From Thamnaconus septentrionalis (Eukaryota > Chordata > Actinopteri > Tetraodontiformes > Monacanthidae): a DNA stretch of 64,000 bases. The position numbers and the translations under genes were made by a program. Under the pieces are notes generated by a model. It made no database searches. It had not been told where the DNA came from and saw only the letters and a list, made by a program, of their open reading frames with translations. The stretch lies in NCBI GenBank assembly GCA_009823395.1, contig CM020511.1, forward strand, positions 22,762,501-22,826,500, written 5' to 3'. Shown here one piece after another: positions 33,095 through 46,934 of this stretch; the first letter of the stretch is position 1, and every line of letters begins with the position of its first letter.

Positions 33095-33669
33095 TAAATG
33101 AAGTTCCCTAAAGCACAAATAAATTATTTATAGAGTCAAAGATCTTCCAATTCATACTTCAAAACATTAGAAATACTATTTCCAGGAATTAATCAACTTT
33201 TTTTAACCATTGTTAAATATAGATGTGTTTTTTTTGGGAGTTCCATTTTGGAATGGGATCAGTGACGATTTGAAAATGTGTTGTTCTGAGTTGAAAAATT
33301 ATTGAAGGGCAAAATACTTCATGATGATGAGGATAAATGATTGAATTGTGAGTCAATGATGAAGAATAATGTGAAGCATATTTTGTTGAGTTATGCTTTC
33401 TTTTTTTCCTTTTGATTTTGTCTGACTAATTATTCCAGGTAATCTTATGGACTGTATAGGAGAGGCAAGAATCAGCTTGGGCTTCTGCATTTTCCTTCAC
33501 ACAGTTGTTATGTTTTTGTTGTGGTGAGTCTTTATAATGTGCACATTTGTTTTGGAAGCTTTTTCATTGTTGTCAGTTGATTGGACAAGATTGATTTCAT
33601 TTACACTGTCAACGAAAATAAACTATTCAATCATGCATGATGATGATGGTGGTGGTGGTGGTGGTAATC

Positions 33670-33701
<32 letters not shown>

Positions 33702-34215
33702 GTAGATATTAAAGACTCACCTAGACAAAGTGGATGTTTTTGATATTTTCATGTCAACAATCTGCAGCCAGAAAAGACTTCTGATGTTGGAAGAAAGTGT
33801 GGAAAATGTCTCCAGTCACTTTGGAGCTCAATGGAAGTTGTTGATTGGTGATGAAGGTCACATGACTGAGCAGAAGATCCTGTGAAGAAATATTAGAGGC
33901 AGATTAATAGTGCAGCAGTATTTCTTCATCTTGTCCTTTGAATGTGTTTGACTTGTAATGAGACTCTGAGGACTGAAAACAGCCACAAGCACACAAAGGA
34001 CTCACTGATTATTTTCCATCTTGACTGCTGATTGGATGCACACTGACTGACACACTGCTGTTGTTATTGTGTTGACAACACACTGGCACAATGACTCGTT
34101 TGAGGAATGACTCAGTGATCTGAACAGCTGCACATCTGGATCATGAACAGGGAGAAATGATTCTTAATATGACATTTACAACATGGAAGAAATCAAATAT
34201 TGATTCTTTATTCAG

Positions 34216-34884
34216 GTTGAGGGACTGCAGGTTGTCAAAGATCAGCTGTGATTGGCTGCTCTCAGCTCTGAAGTCCAACCCTCCCACCTCAGAGAGCTGA
34301 ACCTGAGTAGGAACCAGCTACAGGGTTCATCAGTGAAGGAGCTGAGTGGTTTTCTGCACGGTCCAGACTGTAAACTGGAGACTCTGAGGTCAGTTCACCC
34401 TCTTCACTCTACAACTTCTATCACTCTTGTTATTTTTGTCAATATTTTCACTTCACTGCTGTTGGAAATTTTAATTTGCAGTCACTGGTTTGTGTTTGAA
34501 ATGAGTGAAACTGGGTTGAAGGTACAGTGTGTAAAATCCTGCCATCAAGTGTTCAGATTTCAGATTGCAGCGCTCATTCTCTCACCCTCTCCCTCCCTCT
34601 TTTTCTATAGTTGCAGATTCTGAAGTCGACATTTCACTTTGATTTTCAGAGTGATGACACCCTGGAAAAACTCTCCATCATTATAAACTCTCCATCATTT
34701 ATTCTTTATGCAGGTTGAAGTACTGCAGGTTGTCAGAGCTCAGCTGTGATTGGCTGCTCCCAACTCTGAAGTCCAACCCTCCCACCTCAGACACCTGGAC
34801 CTGAGAGGGAACCAGCTGCAGGATTCAGGAGTGAAGGTGCTGAGGTTTTCTGCAGAGTCCAGACTGTAAACTGGAGACTCTGGG
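34216..34884 (+). pseudogene. NLR LRR exons 1 and 2, copy 2
   Basis: Exon 1 is 34216-34388 and exon 2 is 34714-34884, with the same 1-base and 3-base deletions as the copy-1 exons. They follow the FISNA-NACHT segment on the same strand, so this copy has the fuller NLR order FISNA, NACHT, LRR, LRR. The GAT/GGT trinucleotide tract in the preceding intron is at 33637-33701. Confidence 0.85.
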
Positions 34885-35611
34885 GTCAGTTCACCCTCCT
34901 CACTCTACAACTTCTATCATTCTTGTTATTTTTGTCAATATTTTCACTTCACTGCTGTTGGAAATTCAATTTGCAGTCACTGGTTTGTGTTTGAAATGAG
35001 TGAAACTGGGTTTAAAAACACGGTGTGTAAAATCCTGCCATCTAGTGGTTTTAGATTTTAGATTGCAGTGCTTACTTGCTGGTCCCCCCTCCTTATTGCC
35101 AGTGAACTACAGTGGCCTTCAAGCATAACAAAGGATGTGGTTGACAGCAAAGGTGTCTAGTTCTCTGTATAATGATAAAGTTCCATCAATACAAATATTA
35201 CAACCATCTATTAGCATCACAATCAGTCATAGTCACAGCAGACAGTCCCGTGTTAGCATGATTTTTCCAAACATTTGGCCAGCAGCAGTGGCCAGCAAGC
35301 GCTAGCATTAGCCACCTGTATGAGCACTTAGATACTGTAGATAGATCCAGCTGGACTCAGCAGAAGGTCAAGTGTCAATGCAGGTTCTATCATCTCAGTC
35401 AGTTCAGTATTGATGAGCAAGATGCATCTGGTCCATTTTGTGCGTGAGCAGCGGGCGAAACAGCCAGAGGACAATGAACAATTATCGAACGCTGATGGAA
35501 CGTGATCGAAACCTTTTGCATCAGTACTTGATATACGCCGCGACTGGCATGATATTATGATTTAGCGCACGTGACGCGCAAAAGGAATCGAAAGTGGAAT
35601 CGGAATCGTTC

Positions 35612-36571
35612 AAATAATAATAATAATAATAAACTTGTACAGCGCTAAATCACAACCAATGGCGTCTCAAAGCGCTTTATACAATCAGAGAGAACCAACT
35701 GGGCCCCGGAGCAAGCAAAATGCGACAGTGGCTGGGAAAAACTCCTGTGGAAGAAACCTAGGGCAGAACCAGACTCCAGAGGGCCATCATCTGCCTATGA
35801 GTAGTTGGGGTGAAATACAAAAATAGAGGAGAGACAGAGAAAGAGAGAAAGTAGTAGAGTGAGCCAGGGTGGCAGACAGGACAGAGTGAAAAACAGATAC
35901 ACCAACCAGGCATTCACAAAACGGATATAAACACAAAGAATAGGAAATAATTCAAGGCTGCTGTCCGTGGGCTGTAAGTGTCCATGCTTTGGAAGGCACA
36001 AAAATTCAAACGATGCCCAACCCTATACACAATACAGTGTGGTGGGGAAAGGAAGGAAATGGAATATAGAGTCATTGAAATTTGGGCAAAAGAGGCAAAT
36101 ATCAAAATAGTTCATTTTATAATCCAGGTAACGCCCGTTCACACTGGACGCGGAAGCGACGCCGAAGCGCCAAGAAAGCGCTCCATTCGCCCATGTTAAT
36201 CAATGTAGTAGTTCACACCAGACGCGAACAGGCGCGCGCCTCGAGCCATGCATTTGTCTCGGCCTGCTCTATTTTTAGCGCCAGCCATGAGCCATCCTCG
36301 CCAATACAGGAAGTCGCTCAAAAACGAGAAAATCCGTGAATTTTCAAAATAAACTAATTTCAAAAAATAAAACCGAATGACAAATTCGATCATATATGTA
36401 TGTTATATTTGTCAGTACATTGTATCAGAGTGCGAAAGAGATTAAACAAATGCCAGCACACACACACACACACACACAGAGAGGAAGACTTGATCAAAAT
36501 ACGCCTGTGTTTGATCCTAGAGATGCGGTAATTATGAAAGAGGTCTTGAGATGGACACCTGAGTGCGTGTT

Positions 36572-36620
<49 letters not shown>

Positions 36621-37437
36621 CGAAGTGAGCACCGTGCGGGCTGGCTACGGGCGGGGAACGATGATGAAAATGATTTAAAAAAATAAATAAAAACCTTGAG
36701 TGGGAGTGAAAAAGAGCAGCTGAGCAGAAGCGCTTGTCGACCGTCAGGAGCTGTTCGCCAGGTGTGAACCAACTCGAGCCTCGCCATGAATTTGCCGGCG
36801 CCCGCCGCGGCGCTCCGCCCATTGAAATGAATGGCACGCCGCGCGCCTGTTCGCCTGTGTGAACTACTACATTGATTAACATGGGCCGAATGGAAGCGCG
36901 GCGCTCCGTCCAGTGTGAACCGGGCGTAACAGTATGTTGTCAGAAGCCTTGATCATCTCAGACCTGTGTCTCCGTGTCCAGCGCCTGCAGTCCAGGCCAC
37001 TGGTAGAGCAATGGGGACTCTGGTCCTGCAGGAGCGAGCTCGCTGGCTTAGCCTCGCTAACCTGACTAGACAGAGAGAGAGATGAGATCCTGGACCCCCG
37101 ATCGTCCCTGAAGGGCTCTTCGCCCGCACTGGTTTCAATGCAGAAGCGCTGAGGCTAAGAAGAGGGAATATGAGCCCTCCAGCTCTGCCTTCCTCGCAGC
37201 CCCCACCCCATCTCCTCAACCTGCTGTGCCCGAGGAAGCACTGCCACGGGCGGCTTCCGACCCACGCAGTTCAGGTTGCCCAAACCACCGAAGCCCCAGC
37301 CCAGCCCGGCTTCCCTGCACGGTCAGGTAGCCCGCCCATCTGGCCTCGGCCCTCCGGCCCGGTCGCAGCTTCGCCGGCTCTGCCTGCACAAGCTGCCCAC
37401 CCTCAGGCCAGGAAGAAGAGGAAGTCAGGGTAATAAC
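35612..37437. mobile_element. Copy-2 repeats: dispersed fragment, MITE and DIRS-like gag remnant
   Basis: Same content as copy 1: AAT-led fish repeat (35612-35817), MITE with TAA duplications (36132-36926) and DIRS-like gag remnant (about 36957-37437). The CA microsatellites inside the MITE have the same lengths as in copy 1. Confidence 0.8.
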
Positions 37438-38541
37438 CCCTTCTTCCACAGGTGTCGCAGCTGAATGTTCCCGTTCCTCAGCTCCACCAGTTTGGCTGTC
37501 GGAAGTGCTTTGAGGGGTCACCCACGCCACATTCTCCCCTCCGCCGAAGCCGGCCGGGAGGTGGACGCCCAGTTCCAGAGGGTTCGGCCGTTGCCCCTCA
37601 CAGTGTCCACAACCACACAACACACATTTTTGGGAAAAACATTAAAATGTGTTCCGCTGTGCATCCAGGCCAAGTGCCGAGGACGCAGCGCAAAAAGCCA
37701 AAAATATAAGCAGTCTGGCGGCGACGCCTGCTGTCGACACCCGCACGGGGCTGTCATAGCCCTCCCCGACGGCGGTAGTGTCACCACTACACTGTCGTGC
37801 CTCGGCTCTGCCACGATGCGCTGCAGCTGCGAAGCAGTTGGCACCATCTGTATAGCGGCGGCAGTTTCGCCACGAGGGAGCACCATAGCTCGACGGCCGC
37901 TGCAGCCAAGCTCCTTCTTTAGCTCGCCAGATTTGGTCGCCACCGCATCACGGTTGGCTTCACCCCGTGATGGCAGAGATGCTGGACGGTGAGTCTCTGT
38001 CCCAGAGAGGAGTGGAGAGCCCTTCCAGCATCGGCCTGGGTGCTCAGAACGATCTCAAAGGGATGAGAGACTCACCAGCCAACTCACCAGTAGATGGTTC
38101 GATGTTGCAGTTCTCCCTGACTTGCCTATACCTGGTGTTGATTTCCTCTGTAATGACATTGCCGAAAGGTGAGCCCAACTGCGATCATCGTGGCTGTCCC
38201 TGTTGCAGCCGATGCCCCTGTGACAATCAAGAATCTCTTGAGATTTTCCACCAGCCTGGGCGGTCACAAGGGCTCAAGCTAACAAGTACAGAGATGATCT
38301 ATCAGACACGTTCTCTTTGCAGATGGGCCAACTGGTTTTGAAGCTGCTTGAGCCTCAGAATGGCAGTCATGAGCAAGCGGGCATCTCCAGCACTAAGACA
38401 GTGGAGCTGCGGCCACAAGAGAAGAATTAACCAGTCCATTGAAAGCATTTGTTTGGTCTAGTGAGTGGCAATAGTCCTTTGAGGATCTTAAGTGCCTTCT
38501 CAGCTGTAACCCTGTCGTGTCTGCTCCAAATTTTCCTCATT

Positions 38542-38942
38542 GGCTAGAAGCCCCAAATTTGGGCGTGTGTCTTAGGGATCCCAATGAACCTGAAAGTGGC
38601 CCCATGTCTCCAGGACAAAGTTGACCTTGACCCTCATAGACTTGGCATTGGTATGGCATTAGGGTTAGCGATAACCCTGTAGACAACAGCTTCCCAGCTG
38701 TAGGAGAATTAACTGGCTGTTTGCGAGGAGTTCTGACAAGGTGATTCTCCTGGTTAAAAGCGGGGAGGTTTCCCAACAATATGTAGAAGAATATGGCCAT
38801 CTGTCTCTCACCAGTGACTGTTCTCTGGAAATAATGAAGATCATTGAGGAGTTGCTGGACAGTTCAACTGCAGATGGAGTGATGCACATTATGAACTAGC
38901 TGCCATTCATCTGTCAGTTGTTAACTGTGAGTATGTACATCT

Positions 38943-39004
<62 letters not shown>

Positions 39005-40677
39005 TGTGTTCTTCATAAAGTCAGACATTGGCAGCACAGCTACAGGACACAGTTTCTATCATTCTGTCCCACGTTTTGATTGGCTCTCAGCAACAAAGTG
39101 AAGCTGCTGTTGGCCAGAAATGATGATTTAAATGAAGATGTTTTGAAGAAGTTGTAATTGTCTTCGATTGTTTTCAGTTTATTGCATGAACAGTCTGTTG
39201 GTTTGATGTTTAACTTTCCTTCCTTCTGTTCAGATTTCCTCCTGAAGCTTCTTCACTGAGGAATATTTGACCTTTGTTTAATGGAAACAAGGCTGTTTGT
39301 CTCTTTGTCTGCAGGGATGAACTTTATTACCATGTTGTTGTTTTTTCCTCCATCTTCACCAGTGACCAGAACTGAGAACCATCAGTTGTCCTGCTATGTG
39401 ACATCACAAGGTTCCTATAACCCAGGTATGGATGCCAAGAAACTGTATCAATGTGCCAAGACAGTGAGGAGCCACTCCAGGAGGAGCTCTTCTCCTGTGA
39501 GGTGTGAAGGACTGCTTCTCCTGACGGTGTTCAGCTGTTTCTCTCATCCGTCAGACTGAAGGTCAGACTGGGACCAGTAAAGTCAAATCTGTTGCCAGAA
39601 AAGGAGAAACTGATTTTTGTTTTTGGTCTCTATTTGTCCAGGCCACGATGCATCAGCAACACTGACCACCAGATGGTCTTGTGCCACTGGGAGCACTGAG
39701 AACACTGTTGGGAACTCTGAGGAGCCTCAGCCTGGAGGTGGTTGAACCACGGTGGTGGATCTTTTTCCAGCCTCTGGAGGATTCACCTCTGAAATAAGTC
39801 AAGTTTCAAATCAAGGTTTTTCTTCTTCCAGGCTGGTGGCGCCACCTTGTGGCAGTTTTGCTTGTGGTCGTTGTCATGTACATCCTGGTGGACTTTCTAC
39901 TTTGGAAGAGAGCCAAAGGTGGGAGCATCTTTTCCACTCATGAAACTTTGTTCTGAGGAGAACTTTGCATTCAGGAGCTGAGATTTGACTGTCTGTGTCC
40001 GCCTGAAGGCAAGAAGAAACTTCAGGAGGAGAACACAGTGAGTGAAGATTATGTGTTTGCACAATTTGGACTTCAAGTCAATGTTTAAAACATACTGTTC
40101 TTTGAGTTGTTTTAACACTGGTGAAAACAACACAAACTGACAAAGCTGAGTCATCTAAAATATAATATTGTGAACAACACATGGTGAACACACACACAGG
40201 AAGTCCTAACTCGCAGATGTGTGTGGTTGGATGTAGGTGGAGCTGGTGGTCAGCTACACCAAGAGAGGAGTCAGAGTGAGAAACACACAATAGCAACACA
40301 CAATTTAATTCCAATTATTATGACCATGATGCTGATGATCATCATCTGACCTCCAACCCAGATGCAGGTCAGAGACAGTGAAGATGGAAGGCTGGAATTA
40401 GAGTGAAGTTTTGGGTTCCTCATGGGCTGGAAGCCCCAAATTTGGTGTGGGGTGTACTGGAGGATCCTGATGAAGCAGCAAGTGGTCCCATGTCTCCAGG
40501 ACAAAGTTGACCTTTGACCTTCACAGACTTGCATTGCATTAGGGTTAGCGATAAGGCTGGAATTAGGGTTAGGGTTACTGCTGGAATTAGAGTTAGGGTT
40601 TGGGGTTCTCATGGGCTAGAAGCCCCATTTGACGTGGTGTGTCTTAGTCCTAAGACACCCACGTCTCCGATGAACCT
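38542..40677 (+). pseudogene. Ig-superfamily receptor pseudogene and flanking repeats, copy 2
   Basis: Dispersed repeat (38542-38677), V-set fragment (38705-38926), (GT)27 (38948-39001), second Ig exon from 39315, TM exon (39832-39918), cytoplasmic exons (40009-40037 and 40237-40275), then the second dispersed repeat block (40417-40677). All frame breaks are shared with copy 1, so they predate the duplication or the duplication is not real. Confidence 0.6.
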
Positions 40678-41473
40678 GAAAATGGAGGAACATTATCAGG
40701 AGGAACATTATCAACCCAAGTCTCAGCCACAGGACGGGTGGGACTGAGGACCTTGAAGTCAACCAACTTTTCAAGGACCCATCTCTTGATTTATTTTTGA
40801 AGTAAACCTTTGAACAGGAATATCAAAGTGTGCTGCAATTAACAATAAATCGTCTTTACCACATGCGTGAACCTGCTCAATGGAAGGATTGTCCACAAAC
40901 TTTTGCAAGTTGAAACTCATTTTCTCATGTGCTCAACAAAGGTCACAAGTCATTTCCTGCAGGTTGTCAGAATATCCCGGACGAGCCCCAATTGTTCCGT
41001 TACCCCAAGGGAGGTAACGATGAGGCTGACAACCAACAAGAAAAGAACTCGAGGTTTTGGTTTCAAAAGATTATTTATTTGCAATGAGTATAAATTCCAA
41101 CAGATAAGTGTGGAGGGAAGGCGGAACTAAAGGGTTTGAGCCAAATAAAAAGTCAACAAAGCGCAAAAACCAAGCCCTAACTCAACTCTGTCTGAGGAGA
41201 AAGAAAATGAAACAAAGACCTCACTATCTAGCTTACAAAAAGGACGTCTCAAATCATCAAAACATACAGGGTGGCAAGTACTCAAATATTTTAACAAAAT
41301 AACGGATTCTTTTATGCCTGAAAAGAAATGTCCTTACTCTAAAGTTTAAAGGCTATCTAGATAGAACTAATAGTCTATCTATCTAAGCCCAACAAAACAT
41401 TGTTATTCAAATATTTCTTATTTGTTTATATTTTGTTTTGCTGTGTCCAATGAATTAAAAAGTTGTTTTTATT

Positions 41474-43286
41474 AAAAAAAAAAAAGTTAGAGAGTTGAAC
41501 AGGTAAATAATGGAGAGACACATTATTTGTAAAAAAAAAAAAAAAAGTTAGAGAGTTGAACAGGTAAATAATGGAGAGACACATTATTTGTAAAAACACA
41601 CATCATAACACATTAATACATTACATATTGCCATAAGCTGAAAAAGGGACACCATGTTGATTTTAGTCATTGAATATTTTATTGATAGATTGATTGAGTG
41701 GGTTCCAACATGTAGTTATACCTGCTTGAAAGCAAAATTAAAAGCAATATAAGATGTATGTGGGAATTGACAGATACTGTATGTTGTTGGTTGCTATTGT
41801 TGATTTAAAACAAAAAGTCTCAGGGATAGATCCTCAAAGAAGGGCGCGCAGTAGTAAAATGCGCACGTTTTGCGAGATTGCGGCTGCAATCTGCGCCGCC
41901 GATGCGGGTATCCACAAAGGTTTTGCGCTAATGACATGTAGGCGCAAACACCGCCAAATGCGGCACCTGAAACAGGTGCGAATGTTGCGGTCTGGAAACC
42001 TGAGAGCAGTTTGCCCAAAGGTTATTCGGGTGCATATGTCTGGTTTGTGTTCATGGATGTACGGAAAATAAAACAAAACATTTCAGATCGTGAGCTGGCT
42101 GCCCTCGCTGCTGAAGCAACGAGCTACGTAGCTCTGCTACGTTAAACGTGCTCCTGTGCGCGCCTGGCATTACGATGCCTCCTCCGTCTTACCAAGACTG
42201 CTGCCACAATGGAAAGAAAGTCAAGACGCAAGACGCGTTAGTCATTATATAAGCAAGACAATCACCAACACCTGAGTACCATTTGTACTTTTTCATAGCC
42301 TATCTAAAATATTGGCATATATACTGTAGTCTATGCCTGTCTATATATAAGATTTGGGGATATATATATATTTCAGGCTTTTCAGAGAGGAAAGTTTCAC
42401 TCAGAAGCAAGAAACACTTTGACAGACAGAAACTGCGCCTGGTTTTGGCTGGCGGTGTTTCCGTCTGTCAACGTGCGCGGGCAAGAGCGCAAACTCTTTC
42501 TGGATTGCCGCTATTTGAATGAGGCATATTTGCATAAAGGGTGTGTGTCCTTTAGCGTTATGACTCATTTAAATACATTCAAATTAGTCTGGCGCAGCCT
42601 GCCGCTACCTGCGCCCGCGCATTTTCCGCCCATTTTCACGTTTGCCCCTCTGTGGATCGGAATCACCGTTTTGGCGCCATTTACACAGATTTTCTGGCGC
42701 AAAGCCCGCAATGGCTTTGTGGATCTGGCCCCAGTGTTTAGGAAATCATACTCACGCATATGTTGCACTCTTTCTCACTTCTGCTGTTGCAAAAGCTCCA
42801 ACGAGGTCACGTTATTCAGTAAGTCAAGTGAAGAATCAGGTGAAACCTTTAGTGTCGTTGCTAAACAATTTTGTGTCTGTGTTAGTTTTCAGCCTGCTCA
42901 GTGTCTGGTGTTCCAGTGAGTGAAAAAGTGAAATAACCTAAAAATCACAACACAGCTAGATGAGGACATGTAGAAAAGAATCTGGTGGAGTTTGCAGAAG
43001 ACATTTTGATTTTGTTTTTAATTTATTTATTTTAATTTGCCTTTGGAAGCAGACATTATAATCTTCACTGTCAATAACTTTAGGGACAGATTATTCAAAA
43101 TGCTACAGTGAAACAAGTTGAAAATTACCACAGAGGTTGAGGACATAGAGAAGAAGAACAAGAATCTGGTGGAGGTTGCAGAAAACAATTTCATTTAATT
43201 ATTTCCTTTTTTTAATTAATATTTTAATTTGCCCAGGAATAAGCATTTTTTTATGTTTGCTGTTTGGGAGTTGACATTGTTTTAAA

Positions 43287-43330
<44 letters not shown>

Positions 43331-46300
43331 AAAAAGTAAAACAACACCAAATAATGACTTATAGATTAAGTTCAACAAACAACAAAAAACAGCAACAAGA
43401 AAACTCCTGGGGAGACAGTGAGAAGGGAGAGGGTGTTTGCTCACCTTCTCACATGCATATTGTAACTTCAGCAGTATTTTGTCTCACACATAGATATACA
43501 GCATGTTCCAGAGGGACCCCAGGGAGCACTGTCTTCAAAAAGGCAAAGAAAGGAAAGATAATTCTTCACATTTCAAGTTTTAGTTTACAAATGTTAGTTT
43601 GCTATTTTCAGTTTAGTTCTCATGTTCATTCATGTTCTGGGTTAAGTTTTAGATACTATATAGTTTCTATATAATATATAGATTACTTTAGAGCTTTGTT
43701 GTTCATCTATTTTTGAATGACATTTTCATTAAAATGGGCTCATTGTTGTAATTATATTGCACTCGTGGTTTACTCATGTTGTAGTTATTTAGTTAGCCTG
43801 GAAAATTGGTCTCAAAATGTATTGTATCAATGAATGTTGCTTGCATTAAAATCATTACACGCTTTAAAAGTAATTACACTGCTGTAATTGTTTTACTGTA
43901 GGCTACTTAAGGTTTCAAGTTAATGTTTACTATATGATTAGTGTCCAAAACACAATCAACTGCTGTTTTTTTTTTGTTTGTTTTTTTTCATCTCAGACTG
44001 CACATGAAGTGGGCCAGTCTATCAATAATTCCTGGGCCACAAAGCCCCTGGTGGCAACTGGTGGCACTGGTGGCAACTGGTGGCAACTGGTGGCAACATT
44101 TTGTCCGTTTTAATCTGTAGCTATCTCATGTGTTTGTTACACCCTGATATGCTTAAAAATAAACTAATTAGCTGCAATAATAAGCTGTGGCTGGTGTTTT
44201 GTTTTTTGTTTTTGTTATTTTTGGCATTATTAGGTCGTTGGACCGCACTGCATGGATGTATTATAAGAATTGGATACCGGACTGGCAATATGGCGGCAGG
44301 CCGATTTTCCCAGTGGCCACTCAAGGTACTGCAACAAAAAATTCCATTGGACCAAGAGGCATTTTCCTTTGACCGCAATACAAAAATAAACGTCTGTAAA
44401 ATGGCTGACAGGACACCTCCTACCAAACCCATGCTTTATAATATAACCTTTTATTGTATATTTCTATTCATAGACTTTTGTCACTCTGAATAGTTTCTAA
44501 AGGCTAGAAAATCCCACAAAGTCTACATTCTGAGAGCGACGTCACAGCTTTGTACGCCGACGTCCAAAGCGTAAAGCAGCTATGTCGGCTATGCTCGGCA
44601 TAATAGTCGCCCTGCAGCGCCTGGACTGACGGATTACCGCAATTGAACACAAAAAGTAAGTTTTGTTCACTCATCGTGGCATGCAGACGGTTTTCAATGT
44701 CCGACACGTAAGACTCCTTTGTTTGAGACATAGTTGTTTTATTCGTAGTATTTAAGTTCGCTACGAAATAGGGTTGTTCACCAGCACGAAAATAGACGAA
44801 ACTGATAGCAAAATGATTTGAAATGTCTTATTTTAGCTCTAAAGCATCGTATTAAGGTGACAGTGTCATTGTATGGGCACTGCGTTTGACAATGTCCATT
44901 GTTTGTATTACTAATTTACTGTACTACTGTGTAGGTGGTAGGCCAAGTGCTAAATCTGGCCTCCAACATGCTTTTACTCTTTCACAGATGACATACTCAT
45001 TATTTCAATTCTGAACAGTATTTATTGACTGAAAAACAGGACCCGTTTACTTGTGTACAAGCAGAGTAGTAAAGAAAGTTGTAATCATTTACATGTCCAT
45101 TCTACAGTGTAACACTGGACGTGTTTACGTTTGACTATCTGCTTTAATATAAAATCACATCAAATGTGTTAATGACTTTTATAATTTTATTTATATAATC
45201 TATAAATGTATTAGTATGATCCACGGAACATTCCATGTTTGTTTGCGAAACTCATTGGAAGAATGAAGAAAATCTGTTGTTATTGTCATGAATCATGAAT
45301 CATGAATCATGAATCAATTTTTTTTCATGTGTCACTATAACAGAGAGAACACCATCTGTAATTACTATGTTTGGTTGCATTTCCTGGCAGGCAAAGATAG
45401 ATGGAAGAGATCCGTCTGGGTGGAAAATAGGACTGCCTTGTCTGTTAATGTTGGAGGCTCGCTGGGCTCATCAATCCGTCCATCCATTCACCTGTTCATC
45501 TCATCCTGACTGCAGCACGCCACTGTGGAGGCTTGACATAACACAGATTAATAACAGAAAAGCAAATGTGACTTATGGTGTATTATTTAGTGTGCTTCAG
45601 TTGTAATTCTCATAATAATGACTGTTTTGCTGGCATCGCACAATATATATAATTGGCCTGTCTTAGTTAAAAGCCCATTCACCACGACAAGGTGCAGGCC
45701 AAGAGTGCGAACACAAACACAGACCAGAAACGAACAGGACAAATCCAGACAAGACTACAAAAACACAAACACAAATAACAATCACTTTGACCACTATATT
45801 TTTTCACAAAACTTTTATTTCTTTACAAATTGAACCTTAGATTGTGTCACAACAAACTAAATAAACCCTTGAAACAGCCAACAAAACATGAAATAACAAC
45901 ACTTCATCATTTCAAGATAACTTTAACTTTGAACACTTTTAAAAATAAAATATAAATAATAAACGCCTGTGTGTGCGCATGTGTAAATGCTCGGAAATAC
46001 TAGTAATAATCATTTTTTACTTCCAGGTCAGAACTTGTTTTCCATAATACAAGCTAACGTTTGGTTGTTTTTTTTGTTTGTTTTTCGTTTTTTTAACAAT
46101 AAGACAAAGCCAGGTACAATGAATGGAGCCATGTAAAGGTTGTTTTACACCACAGAATACTGCCAACTATTGACTACTAGTACTACTAATAAGACTACTA
46201 ATAGTATAGGTACTACTATTCAATCAATACACACAACACACAGTATTGTTTACACTACTGATGGTAAAAGGACCAGCTTGGTGAATTTATTTCAAACATA

Positions 46301-46570
46301 ATCTTTCTTTAAAGATTATGTCTCTCTCTTCACCAAATGGTGCATCCTAATTGTACAATGAATGCTGGATGCCATTTTACCAAGATGTGCACGGTTGTCA
46401 TCCACTGTGGTTTCAAACATGTGGTTGTGCAGCCCTGGGAAAAGATTTTTGCCATCACTGTAGCTTAGGACTTCCTTTGTGATAGATGTTGCGAAGCCAT
46501 GACCCTTGGGAATCCTGCCTGAGGATGTTTTCAAAATTCTTGTGTACAAATAGCCCTGTACAGACAGCAA
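41474..46570. repeat. Copy-2 small repeats and unrecognised sequence
   Basis: 61-bp tandem pair (41474-41596), inverted GC-rich element (about 41824-42732), imperfect 177-bp duplication (42962-43257), (AAT)n (43285-43329), GGGGAGACAGTGAGAAG motif (43407-43453), TGGTGGCAAC minisatellite (44048-44097), ATGAATC run (45287-45316) and the unrecognised minus-strand open frame (46316-46570). Nothing here differs from copy 1. Confidence 0.85.
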
Positions 46571-46934
46571 TTATTCTTGCTGATGGCTTCTGCAAACCTC
46601 CTTTGTTTTCAAGAGAAGGAAGGGATGGACTGTGGAATCAGATGTTAGTGCATCATGGCAAGAAATGCAGTGATGTCTAACTTTAATTTATTTCAATACA
46701 AAGCCAGAAATGTAAGTGATAACAGCCTCTTTGTACTCAGACACTATTTCTACATTTGGGCAGATGGGATAATCATGGTCAGTCTAGGGTTGATCAACAG
46801 GTTTTAGGTCAAATCTACGGCCTGTGCTTACAGAGGCAGGTGTTGCTTCCAAAATGGTGGTGCCATCTCCAATAATGCAATTGCCTGTTGCAGTGCTGAC
46901 CTGATGCTTCACCAGGAGACGCTAAGCAGCTTTA